Source: Leifsonia sp. EB41
GTDB lineage: Bacteria; Actinomycetota; Actinomycetes; Actinomycetales; Microbacteriaceae
Direction of reading: 5' to 3'
DNA: 64,000 nucleotides
Assembly (NCBI RefSeq): GCF_041262565.1
Contig: NZ_JBGCCJ010000001.1
Span: forward strand, 3,286,001-3,350,000
In this document: positions 18,656 through 28,960 of the stretch, piece after piece
Layout: each line of letters opens with the position of its first letter
Numbering within the stretch: position 1 is the stretch's first letter
Notes under the pieces: generated by a model
Databases searched by the model: none
Seen by the model: only the letters and a program-made list of their open reading frames with translations
Told to the model about the DNA's origin: nothing
Position numbers and translations under genes: made by a program

Positions 18656-19639
18656 TCACTCCGACGCCGTCAGCGTGACCAGCGTCGCCTCCGGCCGGCA
18701 CGCGAAGCGCACCGGCGCGTAGATCGACGTCCCGAGGCCCGCCGACACGTTGAGGTAGGCCGCCCGGAATGCGTGCCGCCAGATGCTGAGTCCCTTGACC
18801 TGGGAACGCGGGATGTCGCAGTTCGTGACCAGCGCGCCGAACCCGGGGACGCACACCTGACCGCCGTGCGTGTGGCCCGCGAAGATCATCGAAGCGCCGT
18901 AGGTGACGAATGCGTCGAGCACCCGCCGGTACGGGGCGTGCACCACGCCGAGCGTGACAGTGGGGCGCTCCGTGCGCGGCTCGTCCGCCGGCCACATCGC
19001 GTCGTCGGAGTACGGGTCGTCCTCGCGCAGCTCGTCCAGGGCGCCAGGGATCGCTTCCACACGGTCCGCCTGGATGTGCGGGTCGTTGACGCCGAAGAAC
19101 TCGAGGTGGGTCCCTCGGATGTCGAGCGCGCCGGCCGCGTTGTTGAGGTTCAGCCAGCCGAGGCTGTCGAAGTACGCCGTGAGCGCCTTGTCGTCGAGGC
19201 GGGGCGCCGTCGACGAGTGCCGCTTCGACGGGCCGAGGAAGTACTTGAACGGGTTCTTGAGCTGCGGGCCGTAGTAGTCGTTCGAGCCGTGAACGAAGAC
19301 GCCGGGGATGCCGTGGAACGCGTCGAACGCGGCGCGGATGCCCTCCAGGCCGTTCTCGTGGCTGAGGTTGTCGCCGGTGTCCACGATGAGGTCCGGCTGG
19401 AACCGCGCGAGCTGGCGCAGCCACTCCTGCTTGTCGGCCTGCCACGGCGCCATGTGCAGGTCGGAGAGGTGCAGCACCCGGATCGGCTCGGCGCCGGCCG
19501 GCAACACGGGGACGCTCACCTCGCGCAGCGTGAACGCGCGGCGCTCCACGAGCGAGCCGTACGCGAACGCGGCCGCGCCCGCGCCGGCGAGAACCGCGAG
19601 TGCGGTGCCCACCGGCCGGAAGCGTGAAGCGCCCGGCAC
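18656..19639 (-). CDS. Membrane-anchored metallophosphoesterase
   Basis: The 327-residue protein has an N-terminal hydrophobic helix (ALAVLAGAGAAAFAYG) and calcineurin-like metal motifs: VLHLSDLHM, VDTGDN, GSNDYYG, VVHAPYRR and FAGHTHGGQ. It resembles YkuE and M. tuberculosis Rv3683, whose gene also follows the PASTA-containing PBP ponA2. The GTG start overlaps the PBP stop by one base (TAGTG), so the two are translationally coupled. The substrate, perhaps a lipid phosphate or cyclic nucleotide, is not known. Confidence 0.85.
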   Translation of the reverse strand: MPGASRFRPVGTALAVLAGAGAAAFAYGSLVERRAFTLREVSVPVLPAGAEPIRVLHLSDLHMAPWQADKQEWLRQLARFQPDLIVDTGDNLSHENGLEGIRAAFDAFHGIPGVFVHGSNDYYGPQLKNPFKYFLGPSKRHSSTAPRLDDKALTAYFDSLGWLNLNNAAGALDIRGTHLEFFGVNDPHIQADRVEAIPGALDELREDDPYSDDAMWPADEPRTERPTVTLGVVHAPYRRVLDAFVTYGASMIFAGHTHGGQVCVPGFGALVTNCDIPRSQVKGLSIWRHAFRAAYLNVSAGLGTSIYAPVRFACRPEATLVTLTASE

Positions 19640-22191
19640 TAGCCGCCCGCTCCCGGTCCGGGAGTCGGGGTGCTCTTCTGAAGGGTCAGGGTCACCGGGG
19701 TGCCGGCCTTGGCAGCTGTACCCGCACCGGGGTCCATCGCCTGGACGACGTCGTCAGGGGACGCGCCGCCCCCGACCTTCGCCACGAAACCGGCCGCCGC
19801 CAGGGCCGCCTGCGCCGCCGAGAGCTTCTGGCCGATGACGTTCGGGATGGCGACGAGCGACCCGTTGCTGGTGTAGATCGTGATGACGGTACCCTTGCCG
19901 ACCTGGGAGCCCGCAGGCGGGTTGGTCGACGCGACCGTCCCAGCAGCGGCGGCGGAATCCTGCGGACCGCCGTCCGCGCTGTCCAGGCCGAGGCTGGTCA
20001 GGATGGCCTTCGCCTCGTCGGGCGACTTGCCGGAGAGGTCGGGGACCGCGACCTGGACGCCCTGCACGAGCTTGCTCGGAGGCGCCTTGAACGGGTCGCC
20101 GCCGTACTTGCCCACCGCGGCGGACATCATGGTCCGCATCACGGCCGTTCGTGCGATGGCGGGCGTCGTGCCGTGCGTGGGGTAGATCCTGCGCATGTCC
20201 TGGTGACCGGTGACGTTTCCGACCCAGTACGCACCGGCGACCTTGGTGGTCGCCGCGACCAGCCACAGCTGCTCGTTGTTCTCGGTGGTGCCCGTCTTGC
20301 CGAGCATGTCCTTGCCGGTCGTGTTCATCCCGCTGGCCGTTCCACCGCTCTGGAGCGGACCCTGGAGGCCCTTGGCCATCGCGTTGGCGATGGCGGGGTC
20401 GATCGACTGCGTGCACTTGCTCGCGGGCGCTGCCACCTCTTTGCCGTCGCCGCTGACGATCTTGTCGATCGCGATCGGCGAGCAGGTCATGCCGTTGTTC
20501 GCGATGCCGGCGAACGCCGTCGCCATCGTCAGCGGGGCGATGTTGTTGGTGCCCAGCACCGACGCGGGTGTGGTGCCGAGCGGCGTGCCGGTCGCGGTGT
20601 GGACCCCGAAGGCCTCCGCTTCGCTGCGGATCTGGCAGAGGTCGAGCTGTGAGGCCATCGCGATGAATGCGGTGTTGATCGACTGGGTCGTGGCGCTCTG
20701 GACGGTGCGGATGCCCTCTTCGCCGCTGGAGTCGTTCGTCGGCCGGTACGTGCCCGTCCAGTCGCCGTCGCAGGTGTCCTTGAACTTCGTGTACGTGCGG
20801 ATGTTCGCGTTCACGGTTTCGTTGAGCGAGTGCCCCTGCTTGAGCCACTCGGCCAGCGTGAAGACCTTGTACGTGGAGCCCACCTGGAAGCCGCCGGAAG
20901 CGCCGTAGGCGTAGTCGGTGGCGTAGTTGATGCTGGTGTACTGCGCTCCGGAGTTGAGGACATCCGGATCCTGGCTGTACTGCTTGTTCTGTGCCATGTA
21001 GAGCACGCGGCCGGTGCCCGGCTGGACGCCGACCAGCACGCCGCCGATGTCGACCTTGTAGACCTGCGGCACGTACGACGCGAGCGTGTCCTCCGCGACC
21101 TTCTGCAGGTCCATGTCGAGCGAGGTGTAGATCTTGTAGCCGCCGCGGTTGAAGTTGGCCGTGCGGGTGTCCACGTCCTTGCCGAACGAGGGGTCGTTGA
21201 GGATGATCTTCTGCACGTAGTCGCAGAAGTACGCCGCCCCTCCTGCGGTCTGGCAACCGCGCGCCGAGGGCGTGATCACCGGCTGGATCGGCGTCTTGAT
21301 CGCCTCGTCGTACTGCGCCTTGGTCAGCTTCTTGTACTCGTACATCTTGCCGAGGATGTAGTCGCGGCGCTCCTTGTTCTTGGCGTAGCCGTCCTTGGCG
21401 CCGTTCGTCTCGGAGTCGGGGTTGTCGATCTTCAGGCCGGTCGGCTCGTTGACGATCGCGACCAGGCTCGCGGCCTGCGCGGGGGTCAGCGCGGCGGCCG
21501 TGGTGTTGTAGTAGTAGCGGGCCGCGGCCTCGATGCCGTAGACCGAGCCGCCGAAGCCGGCGATGTTGAGGTAGCCCTCGAGGATCTGGTCCTTGGTGTA
21601 CTTCTTCTCCAGGCCGATCGCGAACTTCATCTCCTTGACCTTGCGGTCAGGGGTGACGCCCGTCGAGTCGTCGACGCAGCTCTGGTACGCCTTCTTCTCC
21701 GCTGCGGTCTTGACCGGCAGGGCCTCGCACTTCTGCAGCAGCACGTTCTTGACGTACTGCTGGGTGATCGAGGAGCCGCCCTGGACACCGCCGCCCGAGA
21801 CCGTCGACAGGACCCCGCGCATGGTGCCCTGGATGTCGACGCCGCCGTGGCTGTAGAACCGCGGGTCCTCACCGGCGATGGCGGCGTCCTTGACCGCCTG
21901 CGACATCTGGTCGAAGCCGACCGGGAGGCGGTTCTGGGAGTAGAAGGTCGCGAGCGGGACGTCCTGGTCGCCGTTCTTCGCGTAGATCGTGGTCGGCTGG
22001 GCGAGCTGACCGATCTGGAGGTACTCCGGGAGGCCTTCGAACACGCCGATGCCGTTGTTGGCGGCCATGCCCGTCACGGCGATGGCGGGGGTGACGGCAG
22101 CGGTGACCAGAAGACCGGCCACGGCACTCATGCCGACGAACGCGCCGACTGCTCCGAGCACACCTCTAGCCTGTGGTTTTTGCGCAGACAT
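19639..22191 (-). CDS. ponA2: Bifunctional class A penicillin-binding protein with PASTA domains (PonA2-like)
   Basis: Glycan polymerase and transpeptidase of peptidoglycan synthesis, anchored by one helix near the N terminus (850 residues). The transglycosylase domain has EDPRFYSHGGVDIQG and GGSSITQQYVKN. The transpeptidase has SxxK in GSTYKVF, SxN in TQSINTAF and KTG in LGKTGTT. Two PASTA domains (VPDLSGKSPDEAKAIL and IPNVIGQKLSAAQAAL) end the protein. ATG at 22191 is chosen for the MSAQKPQ start; TACTCT lies 6 nt before it and no SD is seen, so the mRNA is likely leaderless. The frame upstream of 22191 is not coding. Confidence 0.92.
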   Translation of the reverse strand: MSAQKPQARGVLGAVGAFVGMSAVAGLLVTAAVTPAIAVTGMAANNGIGVFEGLPEYLQIGQLAQPTTIYAKNGDQDVPLATFYSQNRLPVGFDQMSQAVKDAAIAGEDPRFYSHGGVDIQGTMRGVLSTVSGGGVQGGSSITQQYVKNVLLQKCEALPVKTAAEKKAYQSCVDDSTGVTPDRKVKEMKFAIGLEKKYTKDQILEGYLNIAGFGGSVYGIEAAARYYYNTTAAALTPAQAASLVAIVNEPTGLKIDNPDSETNGAKDGYAKNKERRDYILGKMYEYKKLTKAQYDEAIKTPIQPVITPSARGCQTAGGAAYFCDYVQKIILNDPSFGKDVDTRTANFNRGGYKIYTSLDMDLQKVAEDTLASYVPQVYKVDIGGVLVGVQPGTGRVLYMAQNKQYSQDPDVLNSGAQYTSINYATDYAYGASGGFQVGSTYKVFTLAEWLKQGHSLNETVNANIRTYTKFKDTCDGDWTGTYRPTNDSSGEEGIRTVQSATTQSINTAFIAMASQLDLCQIRSEAEAFGVHTATGTPLGTTPASVLGTNNIAPLTMATAFAGIANNGMTCSPIAIDKIVSGDGKEVAAPASKCTQSIDPAIANAMAKGLQGPLQSGGTASGMNTTGKDMLGKTGTTENNEQLWLVAATTKVAGAYWVGNVTGHQDMRRIYPTHGTTPAIARTAVMRTMMSAAVGKYGGDPFKAPPSKLVQGVQVAVPDLSGKSPDEAKAILTSLGLDSADGGPQDSAAAAGTVASTNPPAGSQVGKGTVITIYTSNGSLVAIPNVIGQKLSAAQAALAAAGFVAKVGGGASPDDVVQAMDPGAGTAAKAGTPVTLTLQKSTPTPGPGAGG

Positions 22192-22243
22192 AGGATCAGA
22201 GTAGGCGATGAAGCTGTTAAACCCCCCGAATGAAAAGAGCACC

Positions 22244-22411
22244 ATGCTGCGCTGGGAATACCTTACGACTCCTCTCATGATCCATAACACGGCCGCCATC
22301 CTCAACAACTGGGGTTCGGAGGGGTGGGAGTTGGTGCAGGTGGTGACCGGCCCCGAGGGCGGTCTGGTCGCCTACCTCAAGCGTCCGGTGCCGGCTGAGG
22401 ACGCCGCCTGA
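22244..22411 (+). CDS. Small conserved protein (DUF4177-like), 55 residues
   Basis: The product reads MLRWEYLTTPLMIHNTAAIL, then a NNWGSEGWELVQVVTG core and VAYLKRP end. The GWELVQV and AYLKRP pattern is that of the small actinobacterial proteins encoded directly before RidA. Its stop overlaps the RidA start (TGATG), so the two are coupled. The start at 22244 is chosen because homologues begin with the WEY segment; a longer frame from 22208 has no good SD. Function unknown. Confidence 0.75.
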   Translation: MLRWEYLTTPLMIHNTAAILNNWGSEGWELVQVVTGPEGGLVAYLKRPVPAEDAA

Positions 22412-22881
22412 TGGGCGCCGTCGAAGCACGCCTGGCCGAGCTCGGGATCGACCTCCCGGACGTCGTGCCGCCCGTTGCCGCCTACACGCCGGCCGTCGTC
22501 GACGCCGGCCACGTGTACACCTCCGGCCAGCTCCCGATGGTCTCCGGCTCCCTCCCGGCGACCGGCAAGGTCGGCGACGGTCACGGCCTCGTCCCGGCCG
22601 ACGACGCCAAGGAGTACGCCCGCATCTGCGCCCTCAACGCGCTCGCCGCGGTCAAGAGCGTCATCGGCTCGCTCGACCGCGTGACCCGGGTCGTGAAGGT
22701 CGTCGGCTTCGTCGCGTCCGACCCGTCGTTCATCGGCCAGCCCGGCGTCATCAACGGCGCGTCCGAGGTGCTCGGCGAGATCTTCGGCGACGCCGGCGTG
22801 CACGCCCGCTCAGCGGTCGGCGTCGCGGTCCTGCCGCTCGATGCGCCCGTCGAGGTCGAGATCGTCGTCGCCTTCGAGTAG
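22411..22881 (+). CDS. RidA/YjgF-family protein (reactive enamine/imine deaminase)
   Basis: The 156-residue protein belongs to the RidA (YER057c/UK114) superfamily, with AGHVYTSGQLPMVSG near 32-46, ALNAVKSVIGSLDRVTRVVKVVGFVAS in outline, and a C-terminal VEIEIVVAFE-like strand. RidA hydrolyses reactive 2-aminoacrylate formed by PLP enzymes. The usual catalytic arginine (in the RNC/RSAV region) corresponds to HARSAVGV here. This longer actinobacterial version matches M. tuberculosis Rv3678c, also near ponA2. Confidence 0.85.
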   Translation: MGAVEARLAELGIDLPDVVPPVAAYTPAVVDAGHVYTSGQLPMVSGSLPATGKVGDGHGLVPADDAKEYARICALNALAAVKSVIGSLDRVTRVVKVVGFVASDPSFIGQPGVINGASEVLGEIFGDAGVHARSAVGVAVLPLDAPVEVEIVVAFE

Positions 22882-22896
22882 AAGCAGCGCAAACAG

Positions 22897-22930
22897 GAAC
22901 CGCCGCGGATAGCCTGATCCGCGGCGGTTC
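22897..22930. terminator. Bidirectional terminator between RidA and acs
   Basis: Perfect 14-bp stem (22897-22910 with 22917-22930) with a six-base loop between two convergent genes. A partial outer stem (GAAGC with GCTTC) extends it. No long U-tract. Confidence 0.8.
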
Positions 22931-22958
22931 TTCGTCTGCGCTTCTGAGGCGGTGGCGC

Positions 22959-24908
<1,950 letters not shown>

Positions 24909-25003
24909 GGGGAGTCTTTTCGCTCCTTCGCGATGCTGGTGTTCGAGTCGTGGCGCGACAATCCTTGACTCTACAACCAGCGGGTGACGGCCTCCGAGCA
25001 GAC

Positions 25004-25031
25004 TTGCGTTTGCATTGATTCTGCGTAAACT
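25004..25031 (+). promoter_or_regulatory. 6C RNA promoter
   Basis: TTGCGT at 25004-25009 and TAAACT at 25026-25031 with a 16-bp spacer, placing the start near 25038. Confidence 0.6.
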
Positions 25032-25037
25032 AGGCAG

Positions 25038-25140
25038 CGGCCGAATGACAAATTCTGGCGTGCGGCGCAATCGATTCCCCCCAATCATGCGCCGCAGTGG
25101 CCGCACCTGTTCCCCCCAATAGGTGCGGCCCCCCTTTTTT
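25038..25140 (+). ncRNA. 6C small RNA
   Basis: Two GC-rich hairpins each display a loop with exactly six cytosines. Stem 1 is TGCGGCGCA (25061-25069) with TGCGCCGCA (25088-25096), loop C at 25077-25082. Stem 2 is GGCCGCACCT (25099-25108) with AGGTGCGGCC (25121-25130), loop C at 25112-25117. Both loops read TTCCCCCCAAT. A run of six T (25135-25140) ends the transcript. This is the defining architecture of the actinobacterial 6C RNA (B11 in mycobacteria). The tad locus next door matches the mycobacterial location. Confidence 0.92.
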
Positions 25141-25265
25141 AACCCGGCGACTCATGCTTGGTTCCTCTCGCGGACTTGTCCACGACCTGATGTGGATGAC
25201 GCGGGTTCTCCACAGATCCGCGACGCCGGCCCCGGACGTTCTTCCGGCTTCGTAGCGTCGAGGTC

Positions 25266-26312
25266 ATGAGGAATTCAAGCCAGTGGATCGCACCGTCGAT
25301 CGCGACGGTCCCGCAGCCGACACAGCTCGCACCGCCCCTGCCGAGGACATCGACGCCTCCCGTGCGCGCGGCGCCCGCCCCCGACATCTGGGACACGTTC
25401 GGCCCCCTCGCTCCGTACCTGATGCGCGACGGCGTCACGGACCTCTTCGTCACCGGCGACGGCGTCCTCTGGTCCGACGGCGGCCCGCGCGGCCTCCACC
25501 GGGTCGACGGCTGGACGGCCGACGCACACGCCGCGCGCCGGCTGGCGACGAGGCTGATCGCCACAGGCGGCAGGCACATCGACGAGGCAACGCCGTTCGT
25601 CGACGTGAGGCTCCCCGGCGGAGTCCGCGTCCACGCGGTGCTCCCGCCCATCTCCACGGGAGGGACTCTGCTGTCGATCCGCGTCCCCGCACGCGCTGCC
25701 CTCACGATGGACGACCTCGTCCGGGTCGGTTCGGTGACCGCCGATGGCGCGGCCCTGCTCCGCGCGGCAGTGTCCGCCCGGACGAACATCCTCGTGACCG
25801 GCGCCGGCGGCGCGGGCAAGACGACGCTGTTAGCGGCCGTCCTGGCGAACGCGCCGCCCGCCGAGCGCATCGTGCTCATCGAGGATGTCGCCGAGCTCCG
25901 CGTCCCGCACCCGCACGTCGTCGGCCTCCAGACCCGCCAGCCGAACCTCGAGGGCGCCGGCGGTGTAGGACTGCGCAGACTCGTGCGGGAGGCGCTGCGA
26001 ATGCGGCCGGACAGGCTCGTCCTCGGCGAGTGCCGCGGAGAGGAGGTCGCCGACCTGCTCTCCGCCCTGAACACCGGACACGACGGCGGCGCCGGAACCC
26101 TCCACGCCAACTCGCTGGGCGATGTCCCCGCCCGCATGGAGGCACTGGGCGCCCTCGCCGGCCTCGACGACATCGCGACAGCGCGGCAGACGATCAGCGC
26201 GATCGGACTGATCGTCCACCTCGAGCGCTCGGGAGACCGCCGCCGGGTCGCCGGCTTCGGCCGGTTCACAACGACCCCGGACGGACGACTGGCGGTGGTG
26301 CCGCATGGGTGA
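25266..26312 (+). CDS. tadA: Tad/Flp pilus assembly ATPase (TadA/CpaF family)
   Basis: The 348-residue ATPase has Walker A GAGGAGKTT, Walker B-like IVLIEDVAELR, and the secretion-ATPase Asp/His box EALRMRPDRLVLGECRGEE followed by GHDGGAGTLHANS. It powers assembly of Flp-type pili or a related secretion filament at the inner membrane. It is the first gene of a five-gene operon and overlaps the next by 8 bp. TAGCGT lies 7 nt before the ATG and no SD is seen. In mycobacteria a Ssd/CpaE-type gene normally precedes it next to 6C RNA; here that gene is absent. Confidence 0.88.
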   Translation: MRNSSQWIAPSIATVPQPTQLAPPLPRTSTPPVRAAPAPDIWDTFGPLAPYLMRDGVTDLFVTGDGVLWSDGGPRGLHRVDGWTADAHAARRLATRLIATGGRHIDEATPFVDVRLPGGVRVHAVLPPISTGGTLLSIRVPARAALTMDDLVRVGSVTADGAALLRAAVSARTNILVTGAGGAGKTTLLAAVLANAPPAERIVLIEDVAELRVPHPHVVGLQTRQPNLEGAGGVGLRRLVREALRMRPDRLVLGECRGEEVADLLSALNTGHDGGAGTLHANSLGDVPARMEALGALAGLDDIATARQTISAIGLIVHLERSGDRRRVAGFGRFTTTPDGRLAVVPHG

Positions 26313-27300
26313 GCGACGCGAAGCAGCCCGCGATCGAGCGCGGCGCCCCGCCGACGACCTCCTGTCGGGGTCGGTGGAGGCGCTCGCCGTGCTCCTCGAT
26401 GCCGGCATCTCGCCCCGGTCGGCATGGGAGTACGTGGCCGCGGAGGCGACGCATCCCGCTGTCGTCCGGGCGGCGACGCTCGTCGCCGCGGGAGTCCCGC
26501 CGTCCGAGGCGCTGGCCGCGGCGGCCCGGGGTGGCCGGGCGGGTGCAGCGACAGGCAAGAAGGCTGAGATCGGCCCGGTCGGCGGCGGGGATGCCGGTGT
26601 CGCAGCCGTCGCGGCGGCGTGGGCCATCGCGGAACACGCGGGCGCCTCGCTCGCGCCTGCGTTGCGCGGCGCGGCCGAGGCCCTGCGCGATCGAGCGGGA
26701 GGCGAACGCGACATCGCCACCGCGCTCGCCGGCCCACGTGCGACGGCACGGCTGATGTCCTGGCTGCCGGTCGTCGGGGTCGCCATGGCCTACGCGATCG
26801 GCGTCGACGTGATCGGCACGCTGGTCACCGGACCGCTCGGCTGGATCGCGGCCGGGTCCGGGTGCGGTCTGCTCATCGCGGGCCGGTCCTGGACGCGCAA
26901 CCTGGTCCGGTCGGCTTCGCGGGCGGGACCGGTCTCGGGCATCCAGCACGACCTGACGGCGATCGCGCTCGCCGGCGGCATGTCGGTGCCGGCCGCCCGG
27001 GAGACGATCGAACAGGTCGCTCGTCGCATCGGCCTCGACGCGGTCGTGGACGGCGACGCGTCCGTCGACAGGGTGCTCCGCATCGCGGAGCGGGCAGGTG
27101 CGCCGGCGATCGAACTCCTGTCCGCCGAAGCCCGGCAACAGCGGCGGACCGCTTGCGCGGAGGGCCGGCGCCGGGCGGAACTGCTCGCCGTGCGGCTGCT
27201 GCTCCCGCTCGGCGTGTGCGTGCTTCCCGCGTTCGTGCTCCTGGGCGTGGTGCCCGTCATCCTCGGGATGGTGTCCTCCACCTTCGCCGACCTCACCTGA
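26305..27300 (+). CDS. Tad pilus inner-membrane platform protein (TadB/TadC-like, T2SF domain)
   Basis: The 331-residue protein has type II secretion F-type halves. One hydrophobic pair lies near 150-200 (LMSWLPVVGVAMAYAIGVDVI, GPLGWIAAGSGCGLL in outline) and a last pair at the C terminus (LLAVRLLLPLGVCVLPAF). The middle contains IALAGGMSVPAARETIEQVARRIG, a typical T2SF cytoplasmic motif. A single protein appears to replace separate TadB and TadC. The start overlaps the ATPase gene. Confidence 0.75.
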   Translation: MGERREAARDRARRPADDLLSGSVEALAVLLDAGISPRSAWEYVAAEATHPAVVRAATLVAAGVPPSEALAAAARGGRAGAATGKKAEIGPVGGGDAGVAAVAAAWAIAEHAGASLAPALRGAAEALRDRAGGERDIATALAGPRATARLMSWLPVVGVAMAYAIGVDVIGTLVTGPLGWIAAGSGCGLLIAGRSWTRNLVRSASRAGPVSGIQHDLTAIALAGGMSVPAARETIEQVARRIGLDAVVDGDASVDRVLRIAERAGAPAIELLSAEARQQRRTACAEGRRRAELLAVRLLLPLGVCVLPAFVLLGVVPVILGMVSSTFADLT

Positions 27301-27416
27301 GTTGTCCACAGATTCGGGAGCGCCGCCCACCACGGAGACGCCGGACGAGACGATCGATATGCGCCGCCGGACCCGGCGGGAACGACAGAAACGAACGAAA
27401 GAGAAAGGGATCGCAC

Positions 27417-27596
27417 ATGCGGGAGATCATCCACAGGCTGCGCTGGGAGGAACGGGGAGCGAGCACGGCGGAGTACGCCGTGACGACGATGGCCGCAGTG
27501 GCGTTCGCCGGCACGCTGCTGATGCTGTTGCGCGGCGACGAGGTGAAGTCCATCCTCACCGACCTCGTCAGACGGGCCCTGACGGTCGATGGCTGA
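27417..27596 (+). CDS. Flp-pilin-like small protein (DUF4244)
   Basis: The 59-residue protein begins MREIIHRLRWEERGASTAEYA, with the pilin-type motif GAST-AEYA: a small residue then a glutamate at +5 just before a hydrophobic helix (VTTMAAVAFAGTLLMLL). This is the DUF4244 family that replaces Flp in actinobacterial tad loci. AAAGGGA is the SD. It overlaps the next gene by 8 bp. It probably is the major filament subunit, processed by a prepilin peptidase encoded elsewhere. Confidence 0.8.
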   Translation: MREIIHRLRWEERGASTAEYAVTTMAAVAFAGTLLMLLRGDEVKSILTDLVRRALTVDG

Positions 27597-28053
27597 CGAC
27601 ACGAGAGGGAGCCGAATGCGCGGGGGCGGCTCGCGAGCCGCGGTCGTCTCGAACGCACGGAGCCGGCCGCGCGACGATCTCAACCGGCCGGGCGACGATC
27701 TCACGTGGCCGGGCGGCATCGGGCCCGAACCAGCCGGCGAACGGGGGAGCGTGACGGCCGAGTTCGCAGCGGCCCTCCCCGCTGTGCTCGTGTGCCTGGC
27801 GCTCTGCGTCGGGGCCATCCAGGCGGGAGCTCAACAGGCACGGCTACTCGATCATGCGGCGGCTGCGGCGCGCCTCATCGGTCGGGGCGACGCAGCGCCC
27901 CCTCCGCCGGAGGGTGCGTCCCGTCGGGTCGGGTCCGGCGACGGGTTGCTGTGCGTGACAGTCACGGCGCCCAGCCGTTCGGGTGGCCTCGGCGCGCTCG
28001 GGCTCACGGTGTCGGCTCGCTCGTGCGTGCTCGACGACACGGAGGAGGGATGA
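27589..28053 (+). CDS. TadE-like minor pseudopilin
   Basis: The 154-residue protein has the TadE signature GSVTAEFAAALPAVLVCLALC at about 53-73, again with a glutamate five residues into the segment preceding a hydrophobic helix. About 50 hydrophilic residues with a short internal repeat (RPRDDLNRPGDDLTWPGG) precede it; an internal later start cannot be excluded. The C-terminal part has two cysteines. It overlaps both neighbours, so it is part of the pilus operon. Confidence 0.75.
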   Translation: MADDTRGSRMRGGGSRAAVVSNARSRPRDDLNRPGDDLTWPGGIGPEPAGERGSVTAEFAAALPAVLVCLALCVGAIQAGAQQARLLDHAAAAARLIGRGDAAPPPPEGASRRVGSGDGLLCVTVTAPSRSGGLGALGLTVSARSCVLDDTEEG

Positions 28054-28442
28054 ACGTGGATCAGCGCTTCCCCGGAGTCGCGTGCGATGCGTTCGCGCTT
28101 CCGCGGCGGCGGGAGCGCGGGGCAGGGACGGTCCTCGCGCTCGCCGTCGTCGCGGTCACGGTCGCGCTGACGACCGCGGCGATCGGTGTGACGGGAGCCT
28201 GGGGTGCGCGTCAGAAAGCAGCGGTCGCCGCCGACGCCACCGCGCTCGCCGCGGCGGACGTCGCAGTGGGCCGGACGAGCGGCGAGCCGTGCGCCCGGGC
28301 CGACGTCGTGGCGCGAGGGAACGGCGCCTCCATGACGGGATGCGTCGTCGAGGCGGTCGTCGTCAGCGTCGAGGTCTCCGTCCCCTACCTCGCGTGGGAG
28401 ACCTCCGCGGCCGCCCGCGCGGGTCCGCCGGGATCACGGTGA
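28050..28442 (+). CDS. Rv3654c/TadG-like protein of the tad locus
   Basis: The 130-residue protein has RRERGAGTVLALAVVAVTVALTTAAIGV, a pilin-like glycine-ended leader before a long helix, then QKAAVAADATALAAADVAVGR, the segment typical of TadG and Rv3654c proteins in which the hydrophobic helix is followed by an Ala-rich region. Two cysteines lie in the rest. It is the last gene of the operon, overlapping tadE as ATGA after a GGAGGA SD. Confidence 0.7.
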   Translation: MNVDQRFPGVACDAFALPRRRERGAGTVLALAVVAVTVALTTAAIGVTGAWGARQKAAVAADATALAAADVAVGRTSGEPCARADVVARGNGASMTGCVVEAVVVSVEVSVPYLAWETSAAARAGPPGSR

Positions 28443-28483
28443 CGCGCTCGGTGAAATCGCGGACCGAGGGTGAAACCGCGTCA
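28440..28483. terminator. Hairpin holding both stop codons of convergent genes
   Basis: The outer arms TGACGCG (28440-28446) and CGCGTCA (28477-28483) and the inner arms CTCGGT (28447-28452) and ACCGAG (28463-28468) form an interrupted stem. The stop codons of the last tad gene and of the minus-strand gene lie in opposite arms. Confidence 0.5.
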
Positions 28484-28732
28484 GTCGAACACGGTCTCCA
28501 CGTACCGATACGCCACCGCGCTCGGGAGCGAGCCGCTCGGGTCGTCGGACGCGTACTCCGTTTCCGATGCGGAGCCGCGGACGTACAGGTAGTGCTTGCC
28601 GCTCGCTGCCGCAGGGAGTTCGAGGCGGGGTCGCGGGTCGCCCGAGTCGAGGAAGGAGGTCGAGATCGTCTTGCCTTCGAGAGGGCCGTCGATGAGCTTG
28701 GCGGTGTACGTCGTCATTGAGGTCGTTGCCAT
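28481..28732 (-). CDS. Hypothetical protein, 83 residues
   Basis: The protein reads MATTSMTTYTAKLIDGPLEG at the start, followed by KTISTSFLDSGDPRPRLELP and a YLYVRGS core. It is soluble, without cysteines or a signal peptide, and looks like a small beta-rich domain. The ATG at 28732 has GGAGG about 11 nt upstream; an inner ATG at codon 6 is possible. Base composition matches the surroundings. I do not recognise the family. Confidence 0.55.
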   Translation of the reverse strand: MATTSMTTYTAKLIDGPLEGKTISTSFLDSGDPRPRLELPAAASGKHYLYVRGSASETEYASDDPSGSLPSAVAYRYVETVFD

Positions 28733-28960
28733 GTTGCCATTGTCCTCCCGGCGCTCGGCGAGCAACAGGCCCCGCCGCACGAGCCGTCCGCCCGCGGCGA
28801 ACGGGGCGGCCGGCGATTAGGCACACGAACGGCCTAGGTGTGTATGGTTTGCCTGTTGGGCCGTGCGGCCCACGCTCGCCGCCCTCTGCGCGGCGCTCGG
28901 GGGAGCGCGCTTCGGACCAGTGCGGTCCCGCGAACACAGTTGCTATATAAGAGGAGTCAC

